A DNA stretch of 64,000 nt from Gnetum montanum (taxonomy: Eukaryota > Streptophyta > Gnetopsida > Gnetales > Gnetaceae): assembly GCA_015680685.1 (NCBI GenBank), contig MNCI01022151.1, positions 706,679-770,678 on the forward strand, read 5' to 3'. The notes below the pieces were generated by a model that saw only the letters and a program-made list of their open reading frames with translations, was not told the DNA's origin and searched no databases. This document shows positions 44,778 through 57,560 of this stretch, one piece after another. Positions within the stretch are counted from its first letter, which is position 1. Every line of letters begins with the position of its first letter. The translations under genes were made by a program, and so were the position numbers.

Positions 44778-46025
44778 ATCATCATCTTAATCCTAGCTCT
44801 ATTCTAACTACATGAGGTTGGTTATATGAATTTGTTTCTACTATTTACTTCCATTGAGAGCCAAATTAGCATTAATGCCCAGATCTTGAATAAAGAAAGA
44901 TAGTCAAATCACATGCAGATTCTTCTTTTTTCACGTAAGTTTCTTCATTAGGGCTATCTTAGCAAGAAAATAGCTTTCATAATTGATTCTCTCTCTCTCT
45001 CTCTCTCTCTATCTATAACTCTTCCCATAACTTAATGGTCTCTCATACACCTGATGCTTCTATAGTTCTCATAGTTTTAAATGTCTTTCTTGTTCTTGTA
45101 GATAGGTAGTACAGTACTTTTCTTCCAATCATTTGGCATTTGCCTCTCCTTCTAGATCTTGTTGAATAAGTTTGTCAATTAAGAGATCTTTATATTTTTG
45201 ATAGACTTTCATATCTCTATAGCAATACTTGTTTGGTCTTGTTGTTTTGCTATTCTTTATCTTTATAAGAGCTTTCTTTACTTCAAAGCCAAAACATACA
45301 AAAAATATAGAAAACTGCTCTAATTGCAAAACCAAATCTTATGAAACCGTAGTGCTACAACTTTAATGGATCAGCTTTCCCATATTAAATACAATAACTT
45401 TCCTGATTTATGAAGAGAGAGAATAGTGCAATATACTTGGTGGGACTTTTAGAAATTGATTTCAGTCATTTATTTTCAGGAAGATTTAAATTGTATTTTT
45501 ATTTTCAAACCCAAAATTCTGATCAGAGGGTTCAAAGCATGCATTTGTGGAAGGTGTTCTCACATATTTTTTTAAAGGTGTTGAAGCATCACACTAAAAT
45601 GACGTCTTGGTGGCATTCCCTTGTGGTGTGGAACATGCTTCCATTCCAGAATACACAAAACGAAGAAATTTGCAATGGATCATGCTCCCGTGAAATGTTG
45701 CTTCAAAGGCATAAATGAAGTTGGTCATTCTTACATCTGATTTCATGTAATCAACTTCATATGTAGAAGATTCTTTAAATCTTGAAAATATACCCTCCAT
45801 TGCTCCAAAATTTTCTTGTCTCTAAGCAAAATCTTTGTGATGTTTGACTTGATGCATCTAATATGGTCACTATCTTTGCATCTCTTGTTTTCAGTTGATT
45901 TCTTATCCTTATTAATTTTGGCCTTTCTTACTGTCTTCTTTACTACATTCTTTGCTATCTTGTAGCTTTCAACATCATCTTCTCTCTTGCTCTGTTGTCA
46001 CTCATTGAAACACTCTTATCTTGAA
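44778..46025 (-). mobile_element. RTE-type LINE fragment
   Basis: The - strand reads from 46020: RKAKINKDKKSTENK-like, then CIKSNITKILLRDKKILEQW (linker before RT). After about 430 bp without match come EVKKALIKIKNSKTTRPNK, a TVLPIYKNKKDI-like block and, at 44800, the RTE 3' terminus with a GATGATG run. The inner 430 bp may be another insertion. A (CT)n run at 44989-45010 interrupts the RT. Confidence 0.62.
44989..45010 (+). repeat. (CT)11 microsatellite
   Basis: Uninterrupted CT dinucleotides occur inside the RTE fragment. A shorter CT-rich tract lies at 597-620. Confidence 0.9.
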
Positions 46026-46204
46026 GTTTTTGTTACACGTTCTCACTCCTTTGCCGGTGAAGTTGAGATAAAGAATTCTGAAGAAGAGAACTAAAGCAGA
46101 ACCAAGAAGTCAAATCAAGACTGTACAATGAATCTAACATTACAGTGATCAACGATGAAATGACAACAATCCATTGTAATGGCGGAGGGTCTACATGAAT
46201 CCGT

Positions 46205-46375
46205 TAGTGACAGATAGAAGACAATTATGTAACAATTACGTTTATTATAGTATATCTTGTGGAATTGTTAAAAAAAAGATCATGGCACAATCATGTAGGA
46301 TCCTCATCAACCTGTGAATGACATAGAAGACAATTATGTAACAATTACATGTATACTACATCTTGTGGGATTTTT
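46205..46375 (+). repeat. Imperfect direct repeat, period about 109 bp
   Basis: AGAAGACAATTATGTAACAAT occurs at about 46215 and 46325, both followed by ATCTTGTGG and a TTTTTAAAAA-like stretch. Confidence 0.65.
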
Positions 46376-47486
46376 TAAAAATGATTATGACAGGGATTAG
46401 TGTTACATAGTAATTAAAGTCCTGGGTAATTTTCTAACATGGTATTAAAGTTTGAGTTTCTTTAACATCAAAATTTTTACCAAGTAGGGAGTTGGATGAA
46501 AGAATTGAAGAAGAATAAAAATGGCAAAATTGAATTGCAATGTGAAAAGAACGATTTTCATTAACGAAGGTTATTGAAAAAACTATGATCTATAATCAAG
46601 GTAATTTGAGATATGACAAATATTATTTAATGTTCAAGTTTGCAAACCGCACAGAATGAGGATATCTCTCAAATCTGTGAACCAGCAATGAGGTCCCTAT
46701 CCTTGTGAACCACCACATCATAGATAGATCTGAGCTTTTTAAGGTCCGCTTTTTAAGGTCCTCATTACCTGCAAGGTTTTTATTTGTATGAAAAGCAAGG
46801 GTTTACCTTCCATTGGTCAACTTTATTTGTTGCAGTGTGACATACTTGTTAAGTACAAGTTGACCAAGGGGACATTTTCTGAAGTTTAGGAACCAGTTGT
46901 GTGTGTCCATCACCATGTTTGCCCTATGCTTTGTGTATTGGCTGGTCCTTGGCCTTGTGTATTGGCTTATTTTTGTGAAACAGTCGAGTTTTAACAATAT
47001 TTTGCATAAATGTTTGTACATTTCAGTTATCAAAAAAACTTTGAGGTTGACTACTAATTTTGGAGTTGAGCCTACCAATTAAAACAGACAAATCTGGCTT
47101 TATCTGAATGAATTTGGGTTCCAAATTTGAGGGCTTTTGTTTAGGAGAGATCAGTGATTACCCTGGTAAATTGTTATGTTTGAATTTTTCTCCATCTGGG
47201 CTCAGTGAGGTCATCATCAAAACTAGTTCTTCCAACATAGGCATGACCATGTTCCTGGAATCCATGTTTAAGTGCTTGGCCTAAATCTCACACAAATGGG
47301 TAGTATTGCCTTATCCTGTAGAACATTAGAAACTGCATGTATTTTGTATCATGGGATTTTTTTGAATGTCTGTAGCGTAAAACCAAACTGTTTTTTATTT
47401 GGTCTTGGTATCAGCATTCAGAGAAGTTGCAAACTGGAAACATGAGTCTAAATATTGTTGTTTTTCTCTTCTGACTGATAGGACCC

Positions 47487-47532
47487 CTAGTAGTCACCCT
47501 CTAAAGATCCTAGTAGTCACCCTCTAAAGATC
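47487..47532 (+). repeat. 23-bp perfect tandem duplication
   Basis: Two back-to-back copies (47487-47509 and 47510-47532) begin CTAGTAGTCACCCTCTAAAG. Confidence 0.95.
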
Positions 47533-48200
47533 AGTAAACTTTTTTTGGTACACGAAGCTATAGTTACACTAGCAACTTGTGAGGTTGTGACACATGTAAT
47601 GATGGGTTGACTAGAGAGCTTACATATCAACGTTCTTTCTTAGCTTAGGTTGTTGATGAGAGACCTTACCACTTTTTGTAATGCTAAGTATTGAAGCATC
47701 ATTTGCTTAGTCTTACTATGATAACTGACAATGAACAACCTCTGGTTTTGGGTTATAATTCTTTGTTATTCTTAAACACTTGGCTCATCACCTATTTAGT
47801 TGTATATCATTTAAATCCATAAAGGGTAGCTTTCTTTGATACCTTGTCAAGGTCATGGTCAGCACAATTATGTGACTCACTTGTTTTCAAATTTCTGTTT
47901 ATAAACAACACCAATGCATGTGGTTGGATGTATTCCTAGTCCTCCACTACGTTTCTGCCATACAAGATCATTTAATCTATAATAGGCTTCAAACAATGGT
48001 TAGGAGTAAAAATTGTAAAGATTTCAACAACTTTGCCCATGCAATGTGGCATTGCATTCCTGCATTGAAGCCCATCCAACTTGAAGAATCTGCTCACTAT
48101 CTGGTCGTGAGTGGGCTATCTTTGGGTTTTAAACTACATAAACAAGGCTTGGCTCAACCATCATTTTTGGACTATACCTTGATATACTCCCAAGATAGGT

Positions 48201-49665
48201 GATCGGGGATTGTACGTGGGCTGGGTACACACTTATGAATGGTGCTTGCATTATTAAGAACCTTTGGGTGTTGTGCAACCCAACCCCCTTGGGTCCAATG
48301 ACTTAGGATATTAAGTTGAAATAAGCATATGTACAGGTAGGGTTAGATAGTGATGCTTATCTCCACATCTAGGGCAGGTTGTAGGCAAAATAAATAAACA
48401 ATGCAACCCATCCATTCAAGGTATGGGGATGAATATATTATTACTAAAATGATTAGTTAATGTGTCCTAAAAATACTGCATACTCCACATAATGCACACC
48501 AATCAAATGCATCATTCACCTAATTACTAACTATGACTTTAGGTGAATTGCTTATCCTAGGGCCCAAGGGCTTTTAATCATAATTCATGTGGCTTCATTT
48601 TACATAAAGCAAATAAACATACATGATCATACATATATTTTCTTTCATTTTCTTTGCACAAATAAAAGGTATAAATGTTGATAAATAAATGAGGTTAGCA
48701 AATTTAAAGCAAAAATAGATATACGATGTTTACATAAAAGGAAAGTCTTAACTCTGACAAAATGTATACAACATTCATGTAATGAAAGACTTACTTCAAG
48801 GAGACTTCTAGGCTTTCAAGATGCAATATTCCGATCATACAAATGAAAGAAGTAACTGTGCATCTCAAGTGTATTTTAAATGCCATATAAGAACTAGGTT
48901 ACATCATACAATGGCGAGAGTTACAATAGTTAGGGTTTGTTTCTCAAGGAAGTCCATTGAGGGCTAGTGATGATAAAATCTAATTAGCAAAGCAAATATT
49001 TTTGGAATTTGTGTAAGCTTACAAAACATTTGCTGATTGAGTCCAATACCTTAGCTCATTCGGTGCCTCTTCTCTCCTGAACTCCTCACCTCTCCAAATA
49101 GCATAGTCTCCCCTCCTGTCGCTGTGCAAATGAGAGCAAACATGCCCCTCTATTTATAGGATGGAGGACACCCTAAGGCTTGGACACAAAAGTCTACCTA
49201 CCAAGCATCTTTTTCATGAGGGATGGTTAGGTGACACTCAAGAAAGTCACATGGGAGTGGTTAGGTAAAGGTGACAAACCTCAAGAGGATCACATGGGAG
49301 TGAGAATGACAACACTTAAAAGAGTCACATGGCCCTAATTAACTGCCTCCTTTGTCCCTTAGCCATTAATATGAAGCACATTGTCAATGTAAAAACTGAT
49401 TTGATCTTATTTTGCACAATTCCTATATTGTAGCTAGCAAAAGTCATTAAGAATAAGCTTTTATACATATAACATTTTACCTATGTTGAGCTAATAAAAA
49501 CAACGACAAACACACTATAGATACTAAAGTAAAAATTTATATTTTAATCAAACCAAAGAAATTATAGGTCCACATGGTATTATTAATTTAAAAAAAAACA
49601 AATTGAAGTTAAAGTATTTAATAAAGTACTAAGGTCACATGTACAAATGTGGGGCACTACATGAC
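48201..49665 (-). mobile_element. LTR-like fragment with a - strand TATA box
   Basis: On the - strand TATAAATAGAGGGG (TATA at 49151-49158) is followed by a start-site-like region. The block ends on the + strand with GTGGGGCACTACA at about 49665, like a Gypsy LTR terminus. The other terminus and the target duplication were not found, so the extent is a guess. Confidence 0.3.
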
Positions 49666-50908
49666 TCATGGCCATAAAATGTCAGGAATTGGCTTAATTA
49701 GAGCATAACTTACTTGATATATATTTTTTTAAGAACTAAAGTTGGCTATCAGAAGCTAGCCCTCGTAAAAATAAGTCATGTTATAATTTTTCCCTTGATG
49801 TATTAATTATCAACGAGTCCCAATGTCTATATGTTTTAATTTTACAATGATTTTTGATATTTGTGCTCTATTTTTTATGAAATTTAAATGAAACCATAGA
49901 TTAAAAATGCAGATCGGATCATGGATTGCCTTTTCAGGCAAAAAGATTTTGGATCACAGATTACTTTGAATCTCAACCGGAATCATGTGGAATCATACAA
50001 GTAAAAAATGATTTAAAATAAAGATTTTAAATATTTTTGCAATAAACAAATACTTTTGTTAACAAAAACATTTAAAAAAACACACAGTAGTTTACACAGG
50101 CCAAGGAATTAAGGCTTTTTTTTTCATGCTACTTGTTTCTACTGTTGGATAGCTTTATTTGGAACATGGCATTCATGAAGCGGCATAAGCATGATTAGGA
50201 TATACACAAATTGCATCCATAACTATGTTAGACTAGCAGTAGCAATGTTAAATATTTTTGTTGGGTTTCCAACCAGAGGTTTCAATGTTGTTGGTAATCA
50301 TAGTCACACATATAGTGCAGAGCTTATGTGTCTAAATTACTGAGTAACTATACACAAACTATCACTGGTGTCAAATTACGGTAGTCTTCAAAGTAGGATT
50401 ACTACCAATGTAGTTGAAAATGGTACCAAAACCATTGATGCATTGTTCAAAGTACCACGGCCACCATGGATGTTCCTAGTTTACTCACTTTGGCTAGTTT
50501 TGTCAGATGAATTGAACTGCAGAAAGATATAGATGGAAATAGGCCATAACAACATAGTACCGAACTGTGGAATTGTCCAGATTTGATTCCAAACTTGTGA
50601 ATTAAAAATGGGTATTATTCTATGGATTGCAACACACTCAAGATCACAGTTTTGATATGATTCAATACATTTTTTTCTGGATCAATATCCGGAATTCTCA
50701 GGATTGCAATTCCGATCCACATTTTTATCTATGAATGATATCCATCTATAATTTTAGCTGCACATTTGAATACATGATTTTGTAAACCAAACTGTCAGCA
50801 ATAGAACATTTATGCATGATCATAGATTATACATTTTGTAAATCAAAATGTTTTCATAAGTTTCTGAGGATCCAGATTCAAGCTGAATAGTATTTCCTTC
50901 TGATACAG
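49666..50908. other. AT-rich intron sequence, nothing recognised
   Basis: There is no coding remnant, terminal repeat or RNA gene visible. It ends at the acceptor of the C-terminal helix exon. Confidence 0.35.
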
Positions 50909-50988
50909 GTAGATGGATCTGTCGAAATTTTGACTGAGCAAGACCTATTGGAGCTTCATGTGAAACATGCTAGACAAATCCGTGCAAG
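50909..50988 (+). CDS. LIN37: LIN37-like exon, C-terminal helix part 1
   Basis: The acceptor is TTCTGATACAG and the donor is GCAAG/GTATAG. It has 26 codons plus two bases: VDGSVEILTEQDLLELHV followed by KHARQIRA and a split Arg. The H-A-R-Q-I-R-A-R stretch corresponds to the RWKRIRQRW region near the end of human LIN37. The split Arg is completed by the first base of the exon at 63937. Confidence 0.9.
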
Positions 50989-52050
50989 GTATAGTTAACC
51001 AGTTTTATCTGTATTCTAAACCTTTTACAAGGTTTTAGTTGAGTAAATATTTATGATGTTCTTTTCTATAAGTTGCATATGTCTGAAATTCATTTGATAG
51101 GGGAATCACACTATTTATATGAACTATTTAATATTTGTAAATCACATTGTTCACATTATTAGAATGAAAGATAAATGCAGAGAACAGAGTAAACAATTCT
51201 CTGCATTAAAGAGTCTACTGTAACGCAAAGCATTACAAGGCCAACTGGTTTCTCTTGAAGTAGAGTAGAATTGGAATGCAAGGGTGTAACACCCATTCTT
51301 AGAGAGCAAGAGCTAACACCCAGGCTGAAAACTGCAAGGATGATTTTTTTTTTCAAACACAACAAGCATTTCAACATTAAAAGTAAATTATATCAGTCAT
51401 ACAGAGAGCACAACTATAAGAAAACATTGAAATCATAAAATAGATAAATTAAACTACAGTGGCCATGTTACTTTCTTTACGATAAGAGCGATACGAAAGA
51501 GTGAAATTTCCCATACAGTATATACATAAGCCAAGCTGAAGATCTATAATAGAATGACATATTCCAATTCTTCTAACACATTTAATAAATGTCAGATATC
51601 AGGTTCAATTCCTCCTAATCTAACATATAAAAAATTTAACAATTATCAAATATTCATACACAATGTCCATCTCTGTTCCTCCTTTTTCTCTTGACAGCAT
51701 ATCATTTTTAATTTTAACGGCAATAAATATGTAGGTGTGCTTCATTTTACTGCAACATCCCTTCTTTTAAATCATGTCATAAGATGCAAAGAGAGACATT
51801 TCAAAGCAAAAACACAATAAGCTGTAATTCTAGGATATAAAATCAGGCAAAATGCCTTCTCCTTCTGGCCATCAGCAATGCAAAGCATTCATAACTTATT
51901 ATTGCATTGTCTTATAATGCCTTGAAAGGTCATTATGTGACCTTTCTACAACCATGGAGGGGGTACTTATACTCTAATAACTTATGAAAGTGTAAAGAAT
52001 AGTGTATCAACAACATACACAAAATTCTATATGTTCACCATGTTATTTTA

Positions 52051-52700
52051 TTTTTTTGAAAAAAGATCAGGCTCTTTATATTACAATGAGAAAGTTACAA
52101 AAGAAGTGCTAGGGAAAGAGCAACCCCTGGTTGTAGAGAGCCAAAAGCAAAAGAGGGGTTNGAGACAAGTCCTAGACACCAACATTTCCATCAAAATTGG
52201 GACCCACAAAACCATGAAATATGAAAAGAGTACCCTTAGAAAAATGACAGAAACAACAACTTATACAAGGAAAGGCAGGGTTTTGCAATTGTAGGAGGGC
52301 ATCTCCTATCTATGCACCTTGTCAATAATTGTTTGTTCCTTCTCAAGGGCTAGAATCCCAATAGCTTGCTGAAAATTCTTGTACCTTTCCTTGTTCTAAT
52401 CTTGCACATGCTTCTCTAGGTGTCGCACCTTGTTAAGATGCAATGTGTGCGGTGTCTGCTTGATGTATTTTATGAGGTTGTTCCATGATGTATCTCTATT
52501 AATACCCATCATAGAGTACAAGCAGTTGCCTACTTTGAACCATAGTCTAGCATTGGTGGCGAGAGTCTTATATTGGCCCTCACCTACTACTCCATCTTCT
52601 GGATGACTTAGATCAGCTTTGAAATTGTCCTCCTTTGCCTTCCTTAGGGTCAATGCTCTCTCCTCCATTTCCTTCTTTAGGGAAGCTTCTCTCTCCATTT
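52051..52700 (-). mobile_element. 5'-truncated LINE copy inside the AAGGG-flanked solo LTR
   Basis: The poly(A) lies at 52051-52057 (as T). The - strand gives EREASLKKEMEERALTLRKA (coil), then LWFKVGNCLYSMMGINRDTS, WNNLIKYIKQT and KERYKNFQQAIGILALEKEQ. This is the coiled coil and signature of the same family in only 650 bp. Confidence 0.75.
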
Positions 52701-53724
52701 AGATGCAACCATGATAGACATAATGTTCCTGGTTTATAGGTCAGGTTTCTTTTACTTGATTCATTGGTTAAGTTCCTCATCAACGTGTGTACATGTATAT
52801 TTTAAATGAATCACTTATGTGAATCAAAACATACATGTTTCAAACCTTGAGGCATAACATAAGGAATCTCTTTACCTTTTCATTTCAAATCTAATTGCTA
52901 AATACCTAGGATTCCCATTGCAACAACTAGAAATAATGGATGCTAAACTTATATGAACATATGATAAAGCATGTACATGAGATACCCACATTGACATACA
53001 CATAGAGTTTACAAAAGAACATTTTAATTAGTTTAAGAAATCATTCTCATACACATAGGTCATGCAACACATGAGTGATCAGAACATAGTAGCAAGCAAC
53101 CTCACAAACAATGAAACATTCATTTCTTTTATTCCATTAATAGATGTTGAATCAACAAACATTGCATACTTAGCACATGTGGATGACCTTCTTGCCAAGG
53201 TGGCAGAGGTAGATACTATATGCTCGCGGGAGGAGCAGGCGCTTTGGTAGATGTCATGTTGCCTAATACCCATTTTGGACAAGGGGTATTGGGAAAGGGG
53301 GAGGGTTTTTTTTTCTATTCTATTTGTTTTTTAAGTGTTGTCTGTTATGACACTATGAAAGGTAGGAGGGGGAAGAATGCCTTTTTGTTTTTGTTAATGG
53401 AACCCCTCATCTTTACCTTAATTTTGTAATCGTTCCTCTGGAGGGTGGGGTTGTTCTTACCCCTAATTTTGGGGAATGGGAACATTGCATACTAAGTTCA
53501 TGCATCTATAGTAGTGCACATCAACAATACTTATATTTAATCACAACGAAGCATCATAGGTCATTCTACCTATCACTAATATGTCATTTGGTTAATGCTT
53601 ATAAGTGGTGTCATTCAACATATAAGTCACGAGCATATTAACAATACTTAAATCTATCATAATTATGCGATCATCAATAGATCAACAAGTCAACATCAAA
53701 TCATACAAAATTATCAAGCTGATC

Positions 53725-53885
53725 ATTAACACTTAAATTCATCAACACAAGCACATCAACAACACTTAAACCCATTAACACAAGTACATCAACAACACTT
53801 AAACCTATTAACACAAGCACATCTATTGTACTCAGATTTATTTGCACAAGGACATCAATAGTACTTAAGTTCATCACCATCATCA
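53725..53885 (-). repeat. Tandem array of about 33-bp units
   Basis: Units of the type CATCAACAACACTTAAACC with a TTAACACAAGTA spacer repeat four to five times. The - strand frame therefore repeats GLSVVDVLVLM, a by-product of the array and not a protein signal. It lies inside the solo LTR. Confidence 0.72.
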
Positions 53886-54171
53886 AATCATAAATAAATC
53901 ACCAGATCAACACTAAATCATACAACTTGTGAACACAAGTACATCAATAACTCTCAAATCCATCACCATCATTAGATCGTAGATAAATTTACAAATAAAT
54001 ACAAAAGCACACAAATCACAAGCGCATGGTTAACACCACTCCAGTCCATCCGAATTATAAAGTCAGGTAAATTCATAAATTAGAATCAAACTATATGCAT
54101 CATCATGACGAAGCATAGTCACAATCGCTACCCCAAAGATCAACCTAAGAAAAAGTGGGCATTACAAAGGG

Positions 54172-55014
54172 TTCCATGGTTTTGTGTAAGAATATAGAGC
54201 CCTGGTTATATTAACTTGCAATATGTGTTATGAACTGTTTACATAAGTCATGACTTGTTGTAGTTCCATTTCTCAAGCTTCTCTTTACAAGGTTAGAATC
54301 AATTGAGAAGTTGATTACCTAATTAAGAAGGCTTTATGCTAGTTTGTGTAATGACCTTAGAATCAGATACGAGCATGCTCATTGTTCACATCTCATTCAA
54401 CAAGCATTACGTATAAAGTGCCCATAGTCCAAGATCTGGCCTTAAGGGCTTGTCAATATGACACCTAATCTTTTTCCAAAACTTTAAAACATGTTGCTGA
54501 TATGATAATTGAATTTACTATACAATTTACAATAAAAATAGCAAGGAAAATAACACACATAAATAACTTTCTACTCCAACAAAAATAAATAGAACTTCAC
54601 ACATCAGAATTTTTATATGTTCTAAAAATTTAAGATCAAATATCTAACCAAATTGAAAGAAAATATGAGACCATATAGTAAATTCTGGGATATTGCACAA
54701 TTTTGTAATACCCCACTATTTTTCATCATCATACCAATCTCCACTAGACTTTCAAAATTCAAAATATTTGAGTTTTTCTCAAGAACAATGAGTTTTGCTA
54801 AACAATGCAACATTATTTGTACAAAAACCAAGTCCTTTCTTAGGACAATACTAGATTAATAACCAATAAATTTAGATCAACAACATAAGTCTCTTTAATT
54901 GTCAAAATGTTCACCAAAATAGAGATCCATTCAAATGGAAGTTGAAAGCACAACATGATTATTTAAAATTCAATTCTTCAAAGAACTCAACATATAAAGA
55001 TTTATGTTAGACTT
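54172..55014. other. AT-rich stretch with a possible LTR start
   Basis: TGTAATACCCCACTATTTTT at 54704 looks like a Gypsy LTR start, but no matching end or target duplication was found. It may have been cut by LINE E, whose body begins at about 55015. Confidence 0.3.
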
Positions 55015-55067
55015 GGGGTATGTTGAAATCGACTTGGGGTATTAGAAGATCTTGAAGGAGGTCTACC

Positions 55068-55740
55068 ACAAATGGTTGTTGGGCTGACCATAAAGATACC
55101 ATCTTGGAATTGCAGGGTCAGGGTACACCCTCCAAATGAAATACCTTGAAAGAGATTGTACGGAGCAAGGGTTGTGACATTTTATGTTTGCAAAAAATGA
55201 AGTTGCAATAGTCGAAATCCAAATTGTTGCAGTGGGATGGTTGAAACTTGTAGGTGGTCCCATGCAAGTGTTGGGTTGGAGGGCTGGTCATCCTTTCCCA
55301 ATTTCAATTGACACTGATTTATGAGTCATGTTGGAGCCAAACGGTCCATGTTGTTTAGGAGAACATCTGGCTAACGAATGTTTATGGTGCCAAGAATTGG
55401 GAGATTTGGTTACAAGAACTAAGGCATGTATCGTAGGTGGTCCCTTATTAGGAAAGATGGATTTTGATTGGCGACTTCAATCAACGATTATACCTATGGG
55501 GGGTGGGGAGAGGAGACAGCGTTGATCCCCTAGGAGGCCAGGAATCCATGGCATTCCTTCGAGAACATGACCTTGTGGACATGGATGTTGAGGGATGTAA
55601 ATTTACATGGAGTAATAGGAGAAGGGGCAAAGATTGGGTTCAATCATGGATTGACCATGTTTGGGTAAGTACGAGGTTGGTTCTTAGGTTCAATGTCTAT
55701 GTGTCTTGAAAGGAGTGGCAAGCCTCATACCACTAGTTGA
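55068..55740 (+). pseudogene. APE endonuclease of LINE E
   Basis: SWNCRVRVHPPNEIP at the start, GDFNQR at 55470-55487, CKFTWSNRRRGKDWVQSWID and HVWVSTRLVL are in order. The catalytic SDHR segment at the end is destroyed by stops. Confidence 0.72.
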
Positions 55741-57560
55741 TTATTTGCCACATCCACAGTAACCAAGGAATGGCTTTCGTGGCCTTTTGTTTCGAATGCA
55801 TGTGGCAGTCCAAGCCATGGCTGAGACTAATAGTTAAGGACGTTTGGCAAGGATATTCACAACACCAGGAACCTAGAGATTTCCCGAAGCAGGGATTACG
55901 ACTACTCAAACAAAAAATAACGATCAGAGCATCGAAGGATAAGAATAGTTTTAGGGCCTATCGGACCCAGTTACAGAGGTGACTTGGAGACATCCAAACA
56001 AGATAGGAAAACAGGGTTGATTTGGTGGCAGAGGAGTAGGCATTGTTGGGGGAACTGCATGATTTGCCGTTAGAGGAGGAGAATTACTAGAGACAACAAA
56101 CCAGAAGTACCTAGTTCTAGGAGGGAGATAGAAATACGTGCCTTTTCTTTGCATTTGCCAAGGGGAGAGGGCAGGTAAAGAAAAAACTATAACTGCTACA
56201 TGAGGGGGTTGTTCTGGGGGATGGTAAGAAGATTGTAGAGGTGGTGCAGAAGTACTGGGCAAGTATCTGGAGTAGAAAAGTGACTAGACCGCTATTGATC
56301 CAGATCCAGAGCGTCATTGGTGAGGTTGAGAACCAAGAGTTGATACATCCTTTTATGAGGCAAGAATTGGAAATAGCGATGGGGACAATCAGAGCAAACA
56401 AGGCGTCGGGGCCCGATGGATGACCCATAGAATCCTTTAGAGTTTGTGGACATTCTTGGAGAGAATCTCCTAGATGCGTTCAACTATATGTTGCAGTGGC
56501 AGAAGGTCCGTAGGAAGATAAATTGTTCACGGATCATGCTCATCCCAAAGGTGCCAAACCCAACCTTCCTAACACATTTTTGGCCCATTGGGGTATGTAA
56601 TATGCTTCTTCAGCTTTTCACTAAGATGTTTGTTCAATGGTTTGGCCCCTTAATGCCTAAGCTGGTGGGATAGAATCAAACAAGTTTTGTGTAGGGTCAC
56701 TTTCTACAAGATCAAGTGATTCTCTTGTAGGAGATTGTGCACTCGTTACAATGAACTGGTTTCCCTGGAATGTGTGTTAAATTAGATATAACAAAGGCAT
56801 ATGACACTATGAGTTGGGAGGCCCTACAGGAAATCATGTTACAAAAAAGTTTCACATCCAAATTCGTTAGTCTCTGCCTCTAGCTACAAACGTTGAGAAG
56901 ATACTCTTTCGACATTGAAGGCCAATTATGGAGGTTTGAGGCCTCGGGAAAGGGGCTTTGGTAGGGGGATCTACTCTCCCCGCTACTATTCATCATGGTA
57001 ATGGACACCTTGCAGAACTATTGTGAGTCAGAGGGGATGGGAGGGTTGGAGTTGGCCGGAGTGCACTACTTTGTAGAGCATTATGCGAATGACACCATTC
57101 TCTTCTCGCATGTAGCAGTTCCCCAAGCACTGGTGCTTAAAAGGGCCTTGGAACGGATGGTGCAAGAGCTTGAACTTGAAATTAACAAAGATAAGTTTGC
57201 AATCCATCTGGTCAACATGATGGAGCGAGTGAAAGGATGGATCTCTCAAGCTATGGGAATCCCACCTGGGATTAAATATGATTCATATTTAGGAATGCCG
57301 ATTTTCAAGTGGAATTGACAACAAACGTGTACAGCTCTAGTGCAGAAGGTGCAGAAGAGAACATAACACTAGGTGAACCAATTTCTATCCATAAAAGGAA
57401 AGATTTTATTAGCCTCAACAATCCTTTTGGTGATGGTGAGATTCACTACATCTATGGCTTCTCCCGCTGCAGGAGTAATACAAAAGATAGACTAGATAGT
57501 GCAGCATTTTGTTTGGTCCAAGGGTAAGGGAGGGGACAAACTTCACCTAGTGTGCTAGGC
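55741..57560 (+). pseudogene. Linker and reverse transcriptase of LINE E
   Basis: QSKPWLRLIVKDVWQGYSQH and RASKDKNSFRAYRTQLQR form the linker. GTIRANKASGPDG, the TKAYDTMSW-like block and EHYANDTILFSHVAVPQA form the RT. The palm box at 57082-57093 is YAND: Val and the first Asp are changed. LEINKDKFAIHLV and YDSYLGMPIFKWN follow. Confidence 0.75.

Larger units (their letters stand above)
46026..48200. other. AT-rich intron sequence with small duplications
   Basis: No transposon protein was recognised. A worn direct repeat lies at 46205-46375 and a 23-bp tandem duplication at 47487-47532. A 94-codon + strand frame at 47918-48202 has no family signal. Confidence 0.35.
51280..54171. mobile_element. 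Solo LTR (51285-54166) with target-site duplication AAGGG
   Basis: It begins TGTAACACCC and ends GGGCATTACA, matching inverted termini of chromovirus-type Gypsy LTRs. AAGGG lies directly on both sides (51280-51284 and 54167-54171). No gag or pol is present. A LINE fragment (52051-52700) has inserted into it, and a 33-bp tandem array lies near its right end. One ambiguous base (N) is at 52161. Confidence 0.85.

Noticed and set aside
47918-48202. 94-codon + strand ORF
   Set aside because: Frame length is compatible with chance and no motif was recognised.
53701-53886. Repetitive protein (GLSVVDVLVLM units) on the - strand
   Set aside because: It is produced by a 33-bp DNA tandem array in a solo LTR; there is no start context or homologue.
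54704-55014. Gypsy-LTR-like start TGTAATACCCC
   Set aside because: No matching end with the expected AATTT duplication was found to the right.
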